Assembly (NCBI RefSeq): GCF_012720115.1
Contig: NZ_VNWN01000002.1
Location: 992,001 to 1,056,000 of the forward strand
DNA from: Sneathiella chinensis
GTDB lineage: Bacteria > Pseudomonadota > Alphaproteobacteria > Sneathiellales > Sneathiellaceae
Reading direction: 5' to 3'
Length of the DNA stretch: 64,000 nucleotides
Shown here: positions 44,027 through 53,308 of the stretch, one piece after another
Numbering within the stretch: the stretch's first letter is position 1
Layout: each line of letters starts with the position of its first letter
The notes under the pieces: generated by a model
The model's input: only the letters and a program-made list of their open reading frames with translations
The model's database searches: none
What the model was told of the DNA's origin: nothing
Program-made: the position numbers and the translations under genes

Positions 44027-46102
44027 ATGATTTTTTCGCAAGGCATCAGGAGGGCGATTAGAAAAGGTGATTTTAAATTTGCTTGTGAACTGCTGAAGCA
44101 GACAGAAGCGGTTTTACAGAATACTCCTGGAGCAATTTTTATCCTGGGGCGGCTATATTTTCGCGTTGGAGAATATAGCAAAGCACTGGATTGTTTTCGG
44201 AAGGTGGAAAGCAGATTCTCTAGACAGTTCCGATACTGGAAATTTCGCGCAAAGGCTAGCTATTCTTCCTGTGACTATGGGGATGCCAGCCTCAGTTTCA
44301 AAAAAATGTCTGACGCTGGAAGTGTAGATGAGTATCAGCAGGCTTGTTGGGCTATCAGTGCTTACCGTTGTGGTGCATTTCAGCAAGCTTTTGAATTGTT
44401 CGACGAAATTTCGGATTATTGCGATCAGTTTTTTTATTTGAGGTCGTTTCGAGGGTTCGCTGACACCTTGGCAAATGGCGCGAAATTTGAGCCGGAATTG
44501 AGAATGAAATGGCCAGAATTGGTCGTTGTGCAAGGAATTGTACAATGCCGCCAGAAGGCTCTTCTGCAAGAAGAGGAGTTGCTAACATCATTGCTCTTGA
44601 ATAGCCCTCCAGGGGTTTGGGGGCGGTCCTTCTTTTGTGGGGAGGGGAGTGTCAGAGGAGGAGCCCCGGAATCCAAGGCTGTGCTTGGTGAGTTGGTGGC
44701 GCATTTGGAAGGAAGCCTTGTTTTGAATGAGGACTGGAGCAAGAGATCCGAGGTTTTCGGACTGGTCCTTGCCCGCATCAATTTTTCCATCAGGAAGCTG
44801 GGTCAAGCTGCTACTCTTTATTCTCAATTGTTCCAAAGTCCCGAAATGAATTTTTATGACTATCAATTGGCAGGGGCTTGTTGTTTCCGTGCAGGAGACC
44901 TGGAAAGTTCAAAAGTTATCTTTTTACGGCAAATTGAGTGGAAACCCGATGACCGTCACGCCTATTTCAATTTGGCTTTGATTTACGATGAATTGGGGGA
45001 GCTCGAAAAAGCTCTGGAATATGCTAAAATCCAACTCAATATTGTACCGAGGCATGCTGGCGCCTTGATGTGGCTGGCGGAGGTTTATATTGACCTAGAC
45101 CTTGAAATATTGGCGGAGCAGCAGCTTGTAAAGCTAGTCCATATCAAGAATAAAAACACAAATCGTTTTGGCCTGATTAAAAAGAAGTTCGAGGGCGTAT
45201 TCGGCCGTCCGATTAAGCCAAAATCAACGCCTGCCGATTTCAGCTATATTGACTGGTCCAGAATTTCGGTTCCTGACGAATTTGTCCTGACGGAAGATTT
45301 AATCGATGTAAAGCCTCCCCGTAAGAGAGGAGAAAATACCTTAAAAATCCTGTTTCGTGTCGTTGGAGCCCTCATGCTGCGTGAAATGACGACGCGTTTC
45401 GGCAGAAATGGGTTGGGGTATCTTTGGGTCGTGATTCAGCAGATCATATTTATTAGTGTTTTTGCCCTGCTGTTCGAATATCGTGGTCGCAGTTTGCCAT
45501 ATGGCGTCTCGATGCTGGCCTTTCTTATTACTGGCATCAACGCGTTTTTTATTTTCAGAAATACCGTATCTCAGGTAAGGAATGCGTTAAAAAGCAACAT
45601 TAGCCTTCTCTATTATCGGCAGGTTTCCCCATTTTCTATTTACATGTCGAGGGCCGTTTTGGAAACCTTGACAGGTATTTTCATTTTTGGTGCTTTGGTC
45701 GGGATCTCGGTTGTTAGTGGGGAAGAACTAAGGATGACCAGCGTTCTTCAAGTGCTTGGTATTCTTGTTATGCTGGGGCTTTTCGGAACCTGTTACGGAC
45801 TTCTGATGGCGACCATTTCAACGTTTGTGCCGTCGATCAAGCATTTTGAGCAAGCGATTAACAGAATTCTTTTTTTCACCTCAGGTCTCTTCTACTATGC
45901 AAACGAGTTGCCACAGGGGTTGCGCGAGATATTGCTGTGGAATCCCTTGCTGCATCTGATTGAACTACTTCGTGATGGTTTCTTCGCAACCTATACCGCA
46001 GAATATGCCAGCCTTGAGTATGTGATGTGGTGGACAGCCGGGTTTTTATTTTTTGCCCTTATTCTGGAGATCGTTGGACGGAAAAGGATGCTGGAAGCTT
46101 GA
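44027..46102 (+). CDS. TPR domain fused to ABC-2 capsule export permease (KpsM-like)
   Basis: A 691-residue fusion. Residues 1 to about 395 are TPR-like helical repeats (GRLYFRVGEYSKALDCFRKV, NLALIYDELGELEKALEYAK, LMWLAEVYIDLDLEILAEQQ), with no signal peptide, so cytoplasmic. Residues about 440-691 are an ABC-2 permease of the KpsM type: LREMTTRFGRNGLGYLWVVI (the elbow helix motif of these permeases), six hydrophobic helices, and LLWNPLLHLIELLRDGFF. A KpsM normally has about 260 residues, so the N-terminal part is extra. ATG 44027 is preceded by GGAAAAA. The stop overlaps the TTG start of kpsT (TTGA). Confidence 0.85.
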   Translation: MIFSQGIRRAIRKGDFKFACELLKQTEAVLQNTPGAIFILGRLYFRVGEYSKALDCFRKVESRFSRQFRYWKFRAKASYSSCDYGDASLSFKKMSDAGSVDEYQQACWAISAYRCGAFQQAFELFDEISDYCDQFFYLRSFRGFADTLANGAKFEPELRMKWPELVVVQGIVQCRQKALLQEEELLTSLLLNSPPGVWGRSFFCGEGSVRGGAPESKAVLGELVAHLEGSLVLNEDWSKRSEVFGLVLARINFSIRKLGQAATLYSQLFQSPEMNFYDYQLAGACCFRAGDLESSKVIFLRQIEWKPDDRHAYFNLALIYDELGELEKALEYAKIQLNIVPRHAGALMWLAEVYIDLDLEILAEQQLVKLVHIKNKNTNRFGLIKKKFEGVFGRPIKPKSTPADFSYIDWSRISVPDEFVLTEDLIDVKPPRKRGENTLKILFRVVGALMLREMTTRFGRNGLGYLWVVIQQIIFISVFALLFEYRGRSLPYGVSMLAFLITGINAFFIFRNTVSQVRNALKSNISLLYYRQVSPFSIYMSRAVLETLTGIFIFGALVGISVVSGEELRMTSVLQVLGILVMLGLFGTCYGLLMATISTFVPSIKHFEQAINRILFFTSGLFYYANELPQGLREILLWNPLLHLIELLRDGFFATYTAEYASLEYVMWWTAGFLFFALILEIVGRKRMLEA

Positions 46103-46755
46103 TAATATTGAATAACATATCAAAGCGGTACCTCACAAAGAATGGTGAAAGAGTTGTTCTTAACCCTACGTCTTTGAAAATCCCTAGCAATGAACATATT
46201 GCCATACTTGGGCGTAATGGGGCTGGGAAGTCGACGTTGTTGCGGATGATTGCGGGGGTGGAGCAGCCAGACCAAGGTAAAATTGTGCGCTTGGCGCATT
46301 TGTCGTGGCCGATCGGGTTCGGTGGGGCTTTGCACAATGCGCTGACAGGGCGCCAAAATGTTGAATTTACTGCCAGAATAAACTCTGTTGATATTGAAGA
46401 GGCGACGCAGTACGTCGAGGATTTTTCCGAGCTTGGTAAATATCTGGATGAGCCGGTTTCAACCTACAGTGCCGGAATGAGGTCGCGTTTGGCTTTCGGG
46501 CTAAGCTTAAGTATTGATTTTGACTGTTATCTGATTGACGAAGCAATTTCTACTGGTGATAAATGGTTCAGGGAAAAAGCTGCCCTTGCATTTGATGAGC
46601 GAAGACAGACATCAGGTGTCTTGTTCGTCTCTCATAATCCAGGAACGGTAAAGCGGTTCTGTGATAAAGGGTTAGTCCTTGTTGAAAGCCGGTTGGTTCC
46701 GTTTTCGGATCTGGACGAAGCAATTGATTTCTACAATTATGGCCTTCTGAAATAG
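46099..46755 (+). CDS. kpsT: Capsule export ABC transporter ATPase (KpsT-like)
   Basis: A 218-residue ATPase of the KpsT/Wzt type. Starting at TTG 46099, which overlaps the permease stop, gives MIILNNISKRYLTKNGERVV. Walker A is ILGRNGAGKST (residues 36-46), the signature is STYSAGMRSRLAFGLSL and Walker B is CYLIDEAISTGDKWF, followed by the switch His in FVSHNPGTVKRFCDKG. It lacks a C-terminal carbohydrate-binding extension, as expected for KpsT. With the permease it exports a finished polysaccharide across the inner membrane. The frame's ORF start at 46027 lies inside the permease and is rejected. Confidence 0.92.
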   Translation: MIILNNISKRYLTKNGERVVLNPTSLKIPSNEHIAILGRNGAGKSTLLRMIAGVEQPDQGKIVRLAHLSWPIGFGGALHNALTGRQNVEFTARINSVDIEEATQYVEDFSELGKYLDEPVSTYSAGMRSRLAFGLSLSIDFDCYLIDEAISTGDKWFREKAALAFDERRQTSGVLFVSHNPGTVKRFCDKGLVLVESRLVPFSDLDEAIDFYNYGLLK

Positions 46756-46790
46756 GCTTGATAAAGTCGCTGAATTGAAAGCAGTTTATA

Positions 46791-48032
46791 GTGAGCAACG
46801 AAGAACGAGTACCGGTTGTCAGAACTGGAAAGCAAGTGGAGCCTCAGCGCGCTGGTCAGAGGGGGCTGGCGCAAATTGTGGAGGCTGCTTCTGCACCGGT
46901 AGTGTATGAAAAAGCCAATAAGTCGCGACTGTCTTTATATTTGCAGTTCCTGTTTATATTGATTATTCCCACAATTGTTGCTGTTGTCTATTTCGGTTTT
47001 ATTGCTTCTGATCGGTATGTATCGAACAACCGTATTGTCATTCAGTCCGCAGACATGGGGGCGGTGAGCGGTGTTGCCAGTTTGATTACGGGTAGTTCGT
47101 TGGGAGGTGGTGGAGGTATGGGGTCGCAGGGCGATATCCTAGCCAGCTACATACACTCAAACAGCATATTGCAAGAACTGGATAACTTGCTGGATCTGAG
47201 AAAAATTTATTCTCCAGAAAGCGTGGATCAGTTTTCCCGGCTGGGCGATGAGGCTTCCCAAGAAGATTTTCTTGAATATTACCGCAAAATGACGCTTGTG
47301 GAATGGGATCCGGGAACGAGCCTGCTATATGTGGAGGTTGAGGCCTTCACACCCAATGATGCAAAGTTAATACTCGATACGATCATTATGCTAAGCGAGG
47401 AAAAGCTTAACTCTCTCAAAGAAAGAAAGCAAAGTGACCGGGTTGCTTTCGCTCGCCAAGAATTGAAGTTGGCAGAGGAAAGACTTTTTCAGGCTCGGCT
47501 GGCTGTAGCGGACTTTCGTCGAAAGTATGGCGAGATTGACCCCCTGAAATCTGCTGAAGCCAAGGGCAGCTTGCTGGCGACTTTGAACGAAGAATTGGCC
47601 GCGGCCAGGACCGAGCTGACGTCGTTGAGATTTGCGCTAAAGCCCGAAAGTCCGCAGGTGCAGTCCGCTGTAGCGCGTATCAAGGCCTTGGAGGAGCAGG
47701 TAAGTCAGGAAAAGGCCAAGGCGACCCGTCAGTTGAAAGGGGATAATTCTACCGCCCTAAGCGATTTGGTTACCGAATTCGAGGGTTTAATCATTGAAGA
47801 AGAGTTTGCACGAGCAACCTATACGTCAGCGCTGGCCTTTCTTGAAAACACCCGTGCTTCAGCTCAACAAGACAGTAGTTATGTCGTCGATTTCATTGAA
47901 GCCAACCTGCCGCAGGAAGCGACACAGCCCAAGCGGTTGCAAATTATCGCATCTGTTTTCGTAATCTGCTTGTTAGTTCTGGGTATTGGTAATTTGATCG
48001 TTGCTGCAATCAAGGAGCAGGCGCGACTATAG
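46791..48032 (+). CDS. kpsE: Capsule export inner-membrane protein (KpsE/polysaccharide co-polymerase-like)
   Basis: A 413-residue KpsE-type protein of the membrane periplasmic auxiliary group. A transmembrane helix lies at about 48-70 (SLYLQFLFILIIPTIVAVVY), then the conserved FGFIASDRYVSNNRIVIQSA and a glycine run (SSLGGGGGMGSQGDILASYI), a coiled coil at about 200-330 (AEERLFQARLAVADFRRKYG, ALKPESPQVQSAVARIKALE) and a second helix at about 385-405 (LQIIASVFVICLLVLGIGNL). KpsE bridges the ABC exporter with the outer-membrane protein. The GTG at 46791 starts the frame; its 3' end is next to the GSCFA gene. Confidence 0.9.
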   Translation: MSNEERVPVVRTGKQVEPQRAGQRGLAQIVEAASAPVVYEKANKSRLSLYLQFLFILIIPTIVAVVYFGFIASDRYVSNNRIVIQSADMGAVSGVASLITGSSLGGGGGMGSQGDILASYIHSNSILQELDNLLDLRKIYSPESVDQFSRLGDEASQEDFLEYYRKMTLVEWDPGTSLLYVEVEAFTPNDAKLILDTIIMLSEEKLNSLKERKQSDRVAFARQELKLAEERLFQARLAVADFRRKYGEIDPLKSAEAKGSLLATLNEELAAARTELTSLRFALKPESPQVQSAVARIKALEEQVSQEKAKATRQLKGDNSTALSDLVTEFEGLIIEEEFARATYTSALAFLENTRASAQQDSSYVVDFIEANLPQEATQPKRLQIIASVFVICLLVLGIGNLIVAAIKEQARL

Positions 48033-48087
48033 TGTTGTTGAAATTTATGTGCGGGCCGGCGAGCGCATACGGAGTGAAGGTGAAGAT

Positions 48088-49893
48088 ATGAAGGTTGCAT
48101 TTTCGGGATCTTGTTTGAGTGCAGAGATTGTAAAGGCGATGACTGCAATAAGCCCTAAGATAGAAGTGGCGGGGTTTATTAATCACATGAGAACCGACGT
48201 TTTGAGTCAAGCGTTGAGTGATGCTGAAGTACTTCCCTTTAGAGAGACCGCGAAAGATTTTATAGCAAATTTCTCTAAAACGCATGACGCTGAACAGAGG
48301 AATGGTCGACGCATTCTAAGGCAGTGTCGCGAAAGTTTTTTGAACTTTGTTTCTTTTTACAAAGAATGTGATCTATTCATAATCGATACCAATTATGACT
48401 TGTCTGCGAAGGCAGTCCTTTTTCGTGATGAGGGGCAGGAGTACTGTCTGTCAAATGTCGCGGTTGATGCGAATACGTCTGATGTCCGGCAAAAGGGTGT
48501 TTTAAAACCAGAAGAAGTTGTGGTCGCTTATGAAGAGGTCGTACGCAAACTCAGGGCGATAAACCCCGATTGTAGAATTGTACTTGTGCAATATCCGGTG
48601 AGCGGTTTTGAAAAGGTAGCCAGCACAGCGAAGGTAAGAATTTCAAGGGCATATGAGTTGTCCCAAAAACTCTCAGTCGTTGAAGCAGAGGTGCTCCCCC
48701 TTTGGGATATTGCTGACTATGAGCTTTCTTCCAAAGGACCTCTTTATTTCGGCGAGGAGGTGTACCGTCGTTATGCAAAAGTGATTTTAGAGGGGGGGCA
48801 GGCGAATGATACCGCTGCGCAGGCAACGAGCGCGAAACCCCTGTCGCAAAGCAGTCCAAGCGGGAAAAAGCACCCTTATGTGGATTTGTCAAAAAAGCGA
48901 TTGTGGAGAACAGGGGTCGCTACTCAATCTCCCACTTATTTGCCGGATATTTATAAAAAGAAATTTGAAATTTCAAAGACTGATAAGGTTGCCACTTTCG
49001 GTAGCTGCTTTGCGCAGCATATTGGGCGCAGGATGCAGGCGTCAGGTTTTAATTTCCTGGATAAAGAGCCAGCTCCTTCAGGCTTTTCTCCCGCGGATGC
49101 TGTTGCGCATGGATATGGAATTTATTCCGGGCGGTATGGAAACGTTTATACTCCCAAACAGTTGGTGCAGTTGTTTGACAGAGCCTTTGGCGGGCAGAAT
49201 CTCGATGAAGTGTGGAAAAATGAAGGTCGTTTCTATGATGCTTTTCGGCCAAACCTGCAACCCGGCGGCTATAGTTCTCTGGATGCTCTGTTGGAAGAAC
49301 GAGAACAACACCTGAATGCAGTTAGGTCCCTTTTCGAAGAATTGGACGTCATGGTATTCACATTGGGGCTAACCGAGGCTTGGGTGAATAAACAGACCGG
49401 AGCAGTGTACCCTATTTGCCCAGGGGTGACCGCAGGCGAGTTTGATGAGGGTCTATATGAATTTAAAAATTTCACTTTCCGTGAAATTTATGATGATTTG
49501 CTGGATGTCTTTTCCAAAATCAAGGGAGTGAATAAATCCGTTAAAATCTTGCTGACAGTATCACCCGTCCCTTTGACTGCCACGGGCGAAGATAGGCACG
49601 TGTTGGTCTCTACAACTTACTCTAAGTCCGTACTTAGAGCAGTTGCAGGAGAGATTTATGACAGGCATGATTTTGTTGATTATTTCCCTTCCTATGAAAT
49701 TATCACACAACCGGGGGCGCGGGGTGTGTTTTATCAGGAGAACTTGAGAAACGTACATGATGCAGGCGTCGATTTTGTCATGAGGCACTTCTTTGATGAG
49801 CATTCCGATGGCTATGTCGAGGATGATCTCGCGAACAATAACGATGAGTTGTGCGATGAAAAGTTTCTCGATATTGAAAAGCTGGTGCAGTGA
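48088..49893 (+). CDS. Two-domain SGNH/GSCFA protein
   Basis: A 601-residue protein, start ATG 48088 after a GAAGGTGAAG site. The C-terminal half (about 290-575) is a GSCFA domain: VATFGSCFAQHIGRRMQASG, SGRYGNVYTPKQLVQLFDRA, VMVFTLGLTEAWVNKQTGA and LTVSPVPLTATGEDRHVL. GSCFA proteins belong to the SGNH/PC-esterase fold and are thought to act on carbohydrates. The first 280 residues start similarly (VAFSGSCLSAEIVKAM) and carry DLFIIDTNYD and IVLVQYPVSGF, so a second divergent SGNH-like unit is likely. It may add or remove acyl groups on the capsule; no experiment is implied. It follows kpsE. Confidence 0.75.
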   Translation: MKVAFSGSCLSAEIVKAMTAISPKIEVAGFINHMRTDVLSQALSDAEVLPFRETAKDFIANFSKTHDAEQRNGRRILRQCRESFLNFVSFYKECDLFIIDTNYDLSAKAVLFRDEGQEYCLSNVAVDANTSDVRQKGVLKPEEVVVAYEEVVRKLRAINPDCRIVLVQYPVSGFEKVASTAKVRISRAYELSQKLSVVEAEVLPLWDIADYELSSKGPLYFGEEVYRRYAKVILEGGQANDTAAQATSAKPLSQSSPSGKKHPYVDLSKKRLWRTGVATQSPTYLPDIYKKKFEISKTDKVATFGSCFAQHIGRRMQASGFNFLDKEPAPSGFSPADAVAHGYGIYSGRYGNVYTPKQLVQLFDRAFGGQNLDEVWKNEGRFYDAFRPNLQPGGYSSLDALLEEREQHLNAVRSLFEELDVMVFTLGLTEAWVNKQTGAVYPICPGVTAGEFDEGLYEFKNFTFREIYDDLLDVFSKIKGVNKSVKILLTVSPVPLTATGEDRHVLVSTTYSKSVLRAVAGEIYDRHDFVDYFPSYEIITQPGARGVFYQENLRNVHDAGVDFVMRHFFDEHSDGYVEDDLANNNDELCDEKFLDIEKLVQ

Positions 49894-49905
49894 TGTGAGT
49901 GCCCT

Positions 49906-50220
49906 TTGAAGCCTGCTTCAGTTTTTGAAAATACATTTGGCACCAAGGCTTGGGGGTGCTTTTTTCTGGAGATGGACCACGAAAAGGTGCTTTGGGTTGC
50001 AATTCGTCCCGTTTTTGGCAAAGGTATGGCGTTTTTCAGTTCTGACTATGTGAACTGGCACAAGGTATACCAGTTTCCTGAACTGCCTTTGAAGAAGTGG
50101 CGCCGAAATCATATATTAAGAGATTTTTCCAGATGCCAGAGAGGCTATGATCAGGAGCCTTCTTTCAATCATTTGATTTTGTCCGGCAATCGGGGGCTTC
50201 TGATAGAGAAGGCCGAGTAG
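49906..50220 (+). CDS. Possible small hypothetical protein
   Basis: A 104-residue frame from TTG 49906, with no convincing ribosome site. It lies 12 bases after the GSCFA stop and in the same reading frame. Its composition (FENTFGTKAWGCFFLEMDH, KKWRRNHILRDFSRCQRGYD) is not obviously membrane or secreted. I do not recognise it. It may be a real short gene, or the remains of a longer one. Confidence 0.35.
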   Translation: MKPASVFENTFGTKAWGCFFLEMDHEKVLWVAIRPVFGKGMAFFSSDYVNWHKVYQFPELPLKKWRRNHILRDFSRCQRGYDQEPSFNHLILSGNRGLLIEKAE

Positions 50221-50309
50221 TTTTGCCTCTGGTATTAACAATTTAAATTCAGGTGTGCCGCCTGTTTCCTGTCCCTGTAAATATCGTGAGAGAAGTGAGG
50301 TCGTGTTAT

Positions 50310-53288
50310 ATGTCTGGTAATGATAGTGAGCAGGATGTTGAAGTGTGTGCTGTATCTGACCAGATGCTGAAGAATGTTAGGCAGTGGCAGGTGCCGTTAA
50401 GGGAATTCGTCTCGCCTGCCAATCCTAGGACACAGTTGAAAATTGCCACTATCGTCAGTGAAGAGATGTATGACAGCTTGAAGCATGTCGCCAAGCTCGT
50501 GCCGTTGATCGAAGGTGAGTGGCAGGACACCCTCAGCTATATGGAAGGGATCGATTTCCTGCTCATCGAGGCATGCCGCGAGTCGTTCATGGGAAGCTGG
50601 TATTTAGCGCAATCTTTTAACCGACCTCTTAAGGACGAATTGCGAAACGTTATCCAGCTGGCAAAGGATAGGAGCATACCGACCGTCTTCTGGAATACGA
50701 AAGATCTGCGTCACCATCCTCAATATTGCGACCTTGCGGCTGAATTCGATTATATCTTTTGTAGTGATGCCGGCGAAATTACGGCTCTTGCCGAGCAAGG
50801 AATTAAAGCGGCTTTGCTGAAGCCAGCGATTGAGCCAATGCTGTGCAATCCGTTTCGGATTTTCACGAACGAAGAAGACGAAGAAATTGAGGTATTGTAT
50901 GATGGTTGGAGTGATGTGCTGGCGAAGCACGAAATCAGGGAGTGTATCTCTGGTTTAAAGAAGTTCGGGGTGAATATTGTCGATAGTGTCAATGAGATAT
51001 TTGAGAATAAGGTCGCCGAGACACCAGACTTGAAGGATTTGATCCTTGGCTCCGTGACGAAAGAAAACCTTCGAAAAGCACTAAAAATTTCCCGTATATA
51101 TTTGACACACTCTGCTTCGCAGAAAACCCCGACGGACCTTTTGCGGGGGCAGTTGGAGGCGCTAGCCTCCCGGTGTGTGGTCGTGCATGTCGGGCAGGAA
51201 CCTGTTGACGAGATGGTCAGGGAATACTGTATCCATGTGGTGGACCAGAAGGATGTTGGTGATACGCTGGAGGCATTGCTGGGAAGTCGGGTCGAGTTGT
51301 CCTTGAAGGCGCAACGCGGTTGGAGGGACGTGCATACTCTTCACACTTATCTGGCTCGTATAGAAGGTATTTGTGAGACAATTGGTGTAATTTGCGATGA
51401 AAACCGGGAGGAGTATCCCCTCGTTACTCTTATCGCTCCATCGAACCGTCCTGAGTTTTTGCCCAATATCATGCATAATTTTGATTTGCAGGCCTACCCC
51501 AATAAAGAGCTCATTATTATTTTCAATGGAGGCTTCTCCGAGTTTTCTGAGCTTGAAAGGAAGGTTCAATCTTATGGAAATCAGAATGTACGGATTGTTT
51601 ATGAACCCGAGGAATCCCCTGCGGGTAGCTGCTTAAATGATGGCGCCTTCCTGTCAAATGGAACCTACTGTTTTAGGTTCGATGATGACGATATTTATGG
51701 TGTGAACTTTATCAGCGATACTCTTTTGCATCTCAATTCGATTGATGCTGATATCGTCGGTAAGCCTCCTTGTCACCTCTACTTTGAGGAAACAGGTGAG
51801 CTTTATGCCAGACGATTGGTAAAAAGTGAATTATGTGTTTTGCCTCCCGCCTCTATCAATCAAGATGTTGTTCGCCTAGGTGGGAATAGTATTGGGGGCA
51901 AGACCGATTTCCTGCGAAAGTGCCGGTATCCGGACAATGTGTTCGCGAGTGCGGATAGTGCCTTTCTTTTTAACGCAGCAATGCATAATCCTGTAATTCT
52001 CTCCACTGATTTATGTAGCTTGCTTGCGACTCGCCGAGAGGATGTTGGAAGTCACACATGGCGCGTTCCCAAAGCGGCTTTGTTGAAAAACTCGGTCTGT
52101 TTGGATGCAACTGACGCGGGCAAGTTTATCGCAGATCTTGGCAAGTCTACCATCTTGCACGGAAGTACCAAAAAAACTGTTCTATTTCTGGGGCCAGGAA
52201 GCTTTCGAGATGGGGTTTGGCGCAATCGGGCGAAGTATATTTTTCCAGATATTTTTTCCTCCCTTAAGGGGCATGCGAATGTGCATATTTTGACAGGGAA
52301 GGTTCCAGATTTCGCTAAAGAAGATATTCGGGCTCTTGAGCATGAATTTAGCGTTCGTTTCGCGGAAATGCCGGATCGGGAGAAGAGTAGCTTTTTGGAG
52401 TTTTGGTCTCTTCATGCAGCGGAGTATGGAAAAAAAATTGGGGCAGATATTATCACCAATTTTTTTGGCAGCGTTCAATTCCCCGCAGCCGCTTCCGCTG
52501 TTGCGGAATCTATCGGTGCGCAATCCATCGTACGTGTGGCGGGAGATGAAATCAGTTCTAGAATAGCAATGGGAGTGTATCCAGAGGGTAGCGTACGCCA
52601 TAAAAAAGATCTGGCGATGGAGGCGGAGGCCTTCCAGAAAAGTTCCAGGATCATTGTCATGTCAGCTCAGGAAAAAGAGCGTGTGGACGGTATTGTTTCT
52701 GAAAAAGACAAGGTCAAGGTTATTGTCAGAGGCGTTGATACTGATAGCTTTACTCCAGAAGGGAAGGCGGATCGAAAGCGAACTACTTTCCTTTTCGTTG
52801 GCAGAAAATCTTTGGAGAAGGGATTTGACCTTCTAGAGAAAGCAGCTGGTATCGTGTATCAGAGAAATAAAGAAATCAGGTTTCTTTTTGCGGGTGATTT
52901 TGAACCGGAAGTTGTTGAAAACAAAGAATATATTGGGTTTGTCAAGACAGAAGATTTGCCTGACTTGTACAGAAAAGCCGATGCTTTGGTGATGTGCTCC
53001 CGGTCTGAAGGAATGCCGCAGGTGTTGCTTGAAGCCATGTCATCTGCTTTGCCATCCATTATGAGCAAGCATTTGTTCTCTTCATGGCTTTCTGAGGAAG
53101 AGGTTGGGGTGTTTTGTGATTTGAACCCGGTGAATTTGGCTGAGCGAATTATCTGGATGCATGATAATCCGGAGATAGCATGTGCTATGGGCCGAAATGC
53201 GCGTGAATATGCTCTAGCTCATTTTGATAGAGAAAAGGGGCGGCAGGCCTACCGGGAGTTCACGTTGTGCCAGAAGTCTGGGCAGTGA
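50310..53288 (+). CDS. Three-domain glycosyltransferase (CgeB-like + GT2 + GT4)
   Basis: A 992-residue protein with three transferase-like parts. Residues about 40-365 look like a CgeB/GT-B type domain (LAKDRSIPTVFWNTKDLRHH, FDYIFCSDAGEITALAEQG, FGVNIVDSVNEIF). Residues about 370-610 are a GT2 domain (PLVTLIAPSNRPEFLPNIM, DLQAYPNKELIIIFNGGFSE, with FRFDDDDIYGVNF as the DxD motif). Residues about 650-985 are a GT4 domain (TTFLFVGRKSLEKGFDLLEK, VMCSRSEGMPQVLLEAMSSA, the E..7..E-type site). It would transfer up to three sugars. It shares its first two parts with the protein at 58147-59958. Start ATG 50310. Confidence 0.85.
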   Translation: MSGNDSEQDVEVCAVSDQMLKNVRQWQVPLREFVSPANPRTQLKIATIVSEEMYDSLKHVAKLVPLIEGEWQDTLSYMEGIDFLLIEACRESFMGSWYLAQSFNRPLKDELRNVIQLAKDRSIPTVFWNTKDLRHHPQYCDLAAEFDYIFCSDAGEITALAEQGIKAALLKPAIEPMLCNPFRIFTNEEDEEIEVLYDGWSDVLAKHEIRECISGLKKFGVNIVDSVNEIFENKVAETPDLKDLILGSVTKENLRKALKISRIYLTHSASQKTPTDLLRGQLEALASRCVVVHVGQEPVDEMVREYCIHVVDQKDVGDTLEALLGSRVELSLKAQRGWRDVHTLHTYLARIEGICETIGVICDENREEYPLVTLIAPSNRPEFLPNIMHNFDLQAYPNKELIIIFNGGFSEFSELERKVQSYGNQNVRIVYEPEESPAGSCLNDGAFLSNGTYCFRFDDDDIYGVNFISDTLLHLNSIDADIVGKPPCHLYFEETGELYARRLVKSELCVLPPASINQDVVRLGGNSIGGKTDFLRKCRYPDNVFASADSAFLFNAAMHNPVILSTDLCSLLATRREDVGSHTWRVPKAALLKNSVCLDATDAGKFIADLGKSTILHGSTKKTVLFLGPGSFRDGVWRNRAKYIFPDIFSSLKGHANVHILTGKVPDFAKEDIRALEHEFSVRFAEMPDREKSSFLEFWSLHAAEYGKKIGADIITNFFGSVQFPAAASAVAESIGAQSIVRVAGDEISSRIAMGVYPEGSVRHKKDLAMEAEAFQKSSRIIVMSAQEKERVDGIVSEKDKVKVIVRGVDTDSFTPEGKADRKRTTFLFVGRKSLEKGFDLLEKAAGIVYQRNKEIRFLFAGDFEPEVVENKEYIGFVKTEDLPDLYRKADALVMCSRSEGMPQVLLEAMSSALPSIMSKHLFSSWLSEEEVGVFCDLNPVNLAERIIWMHDNPEIACAMGRNAREYALAHFDREKGRQAYREFTLCQKSGQ

Positions 53289-53308
53289 GCTAGTCGGGCA
53301 TATTAAAT

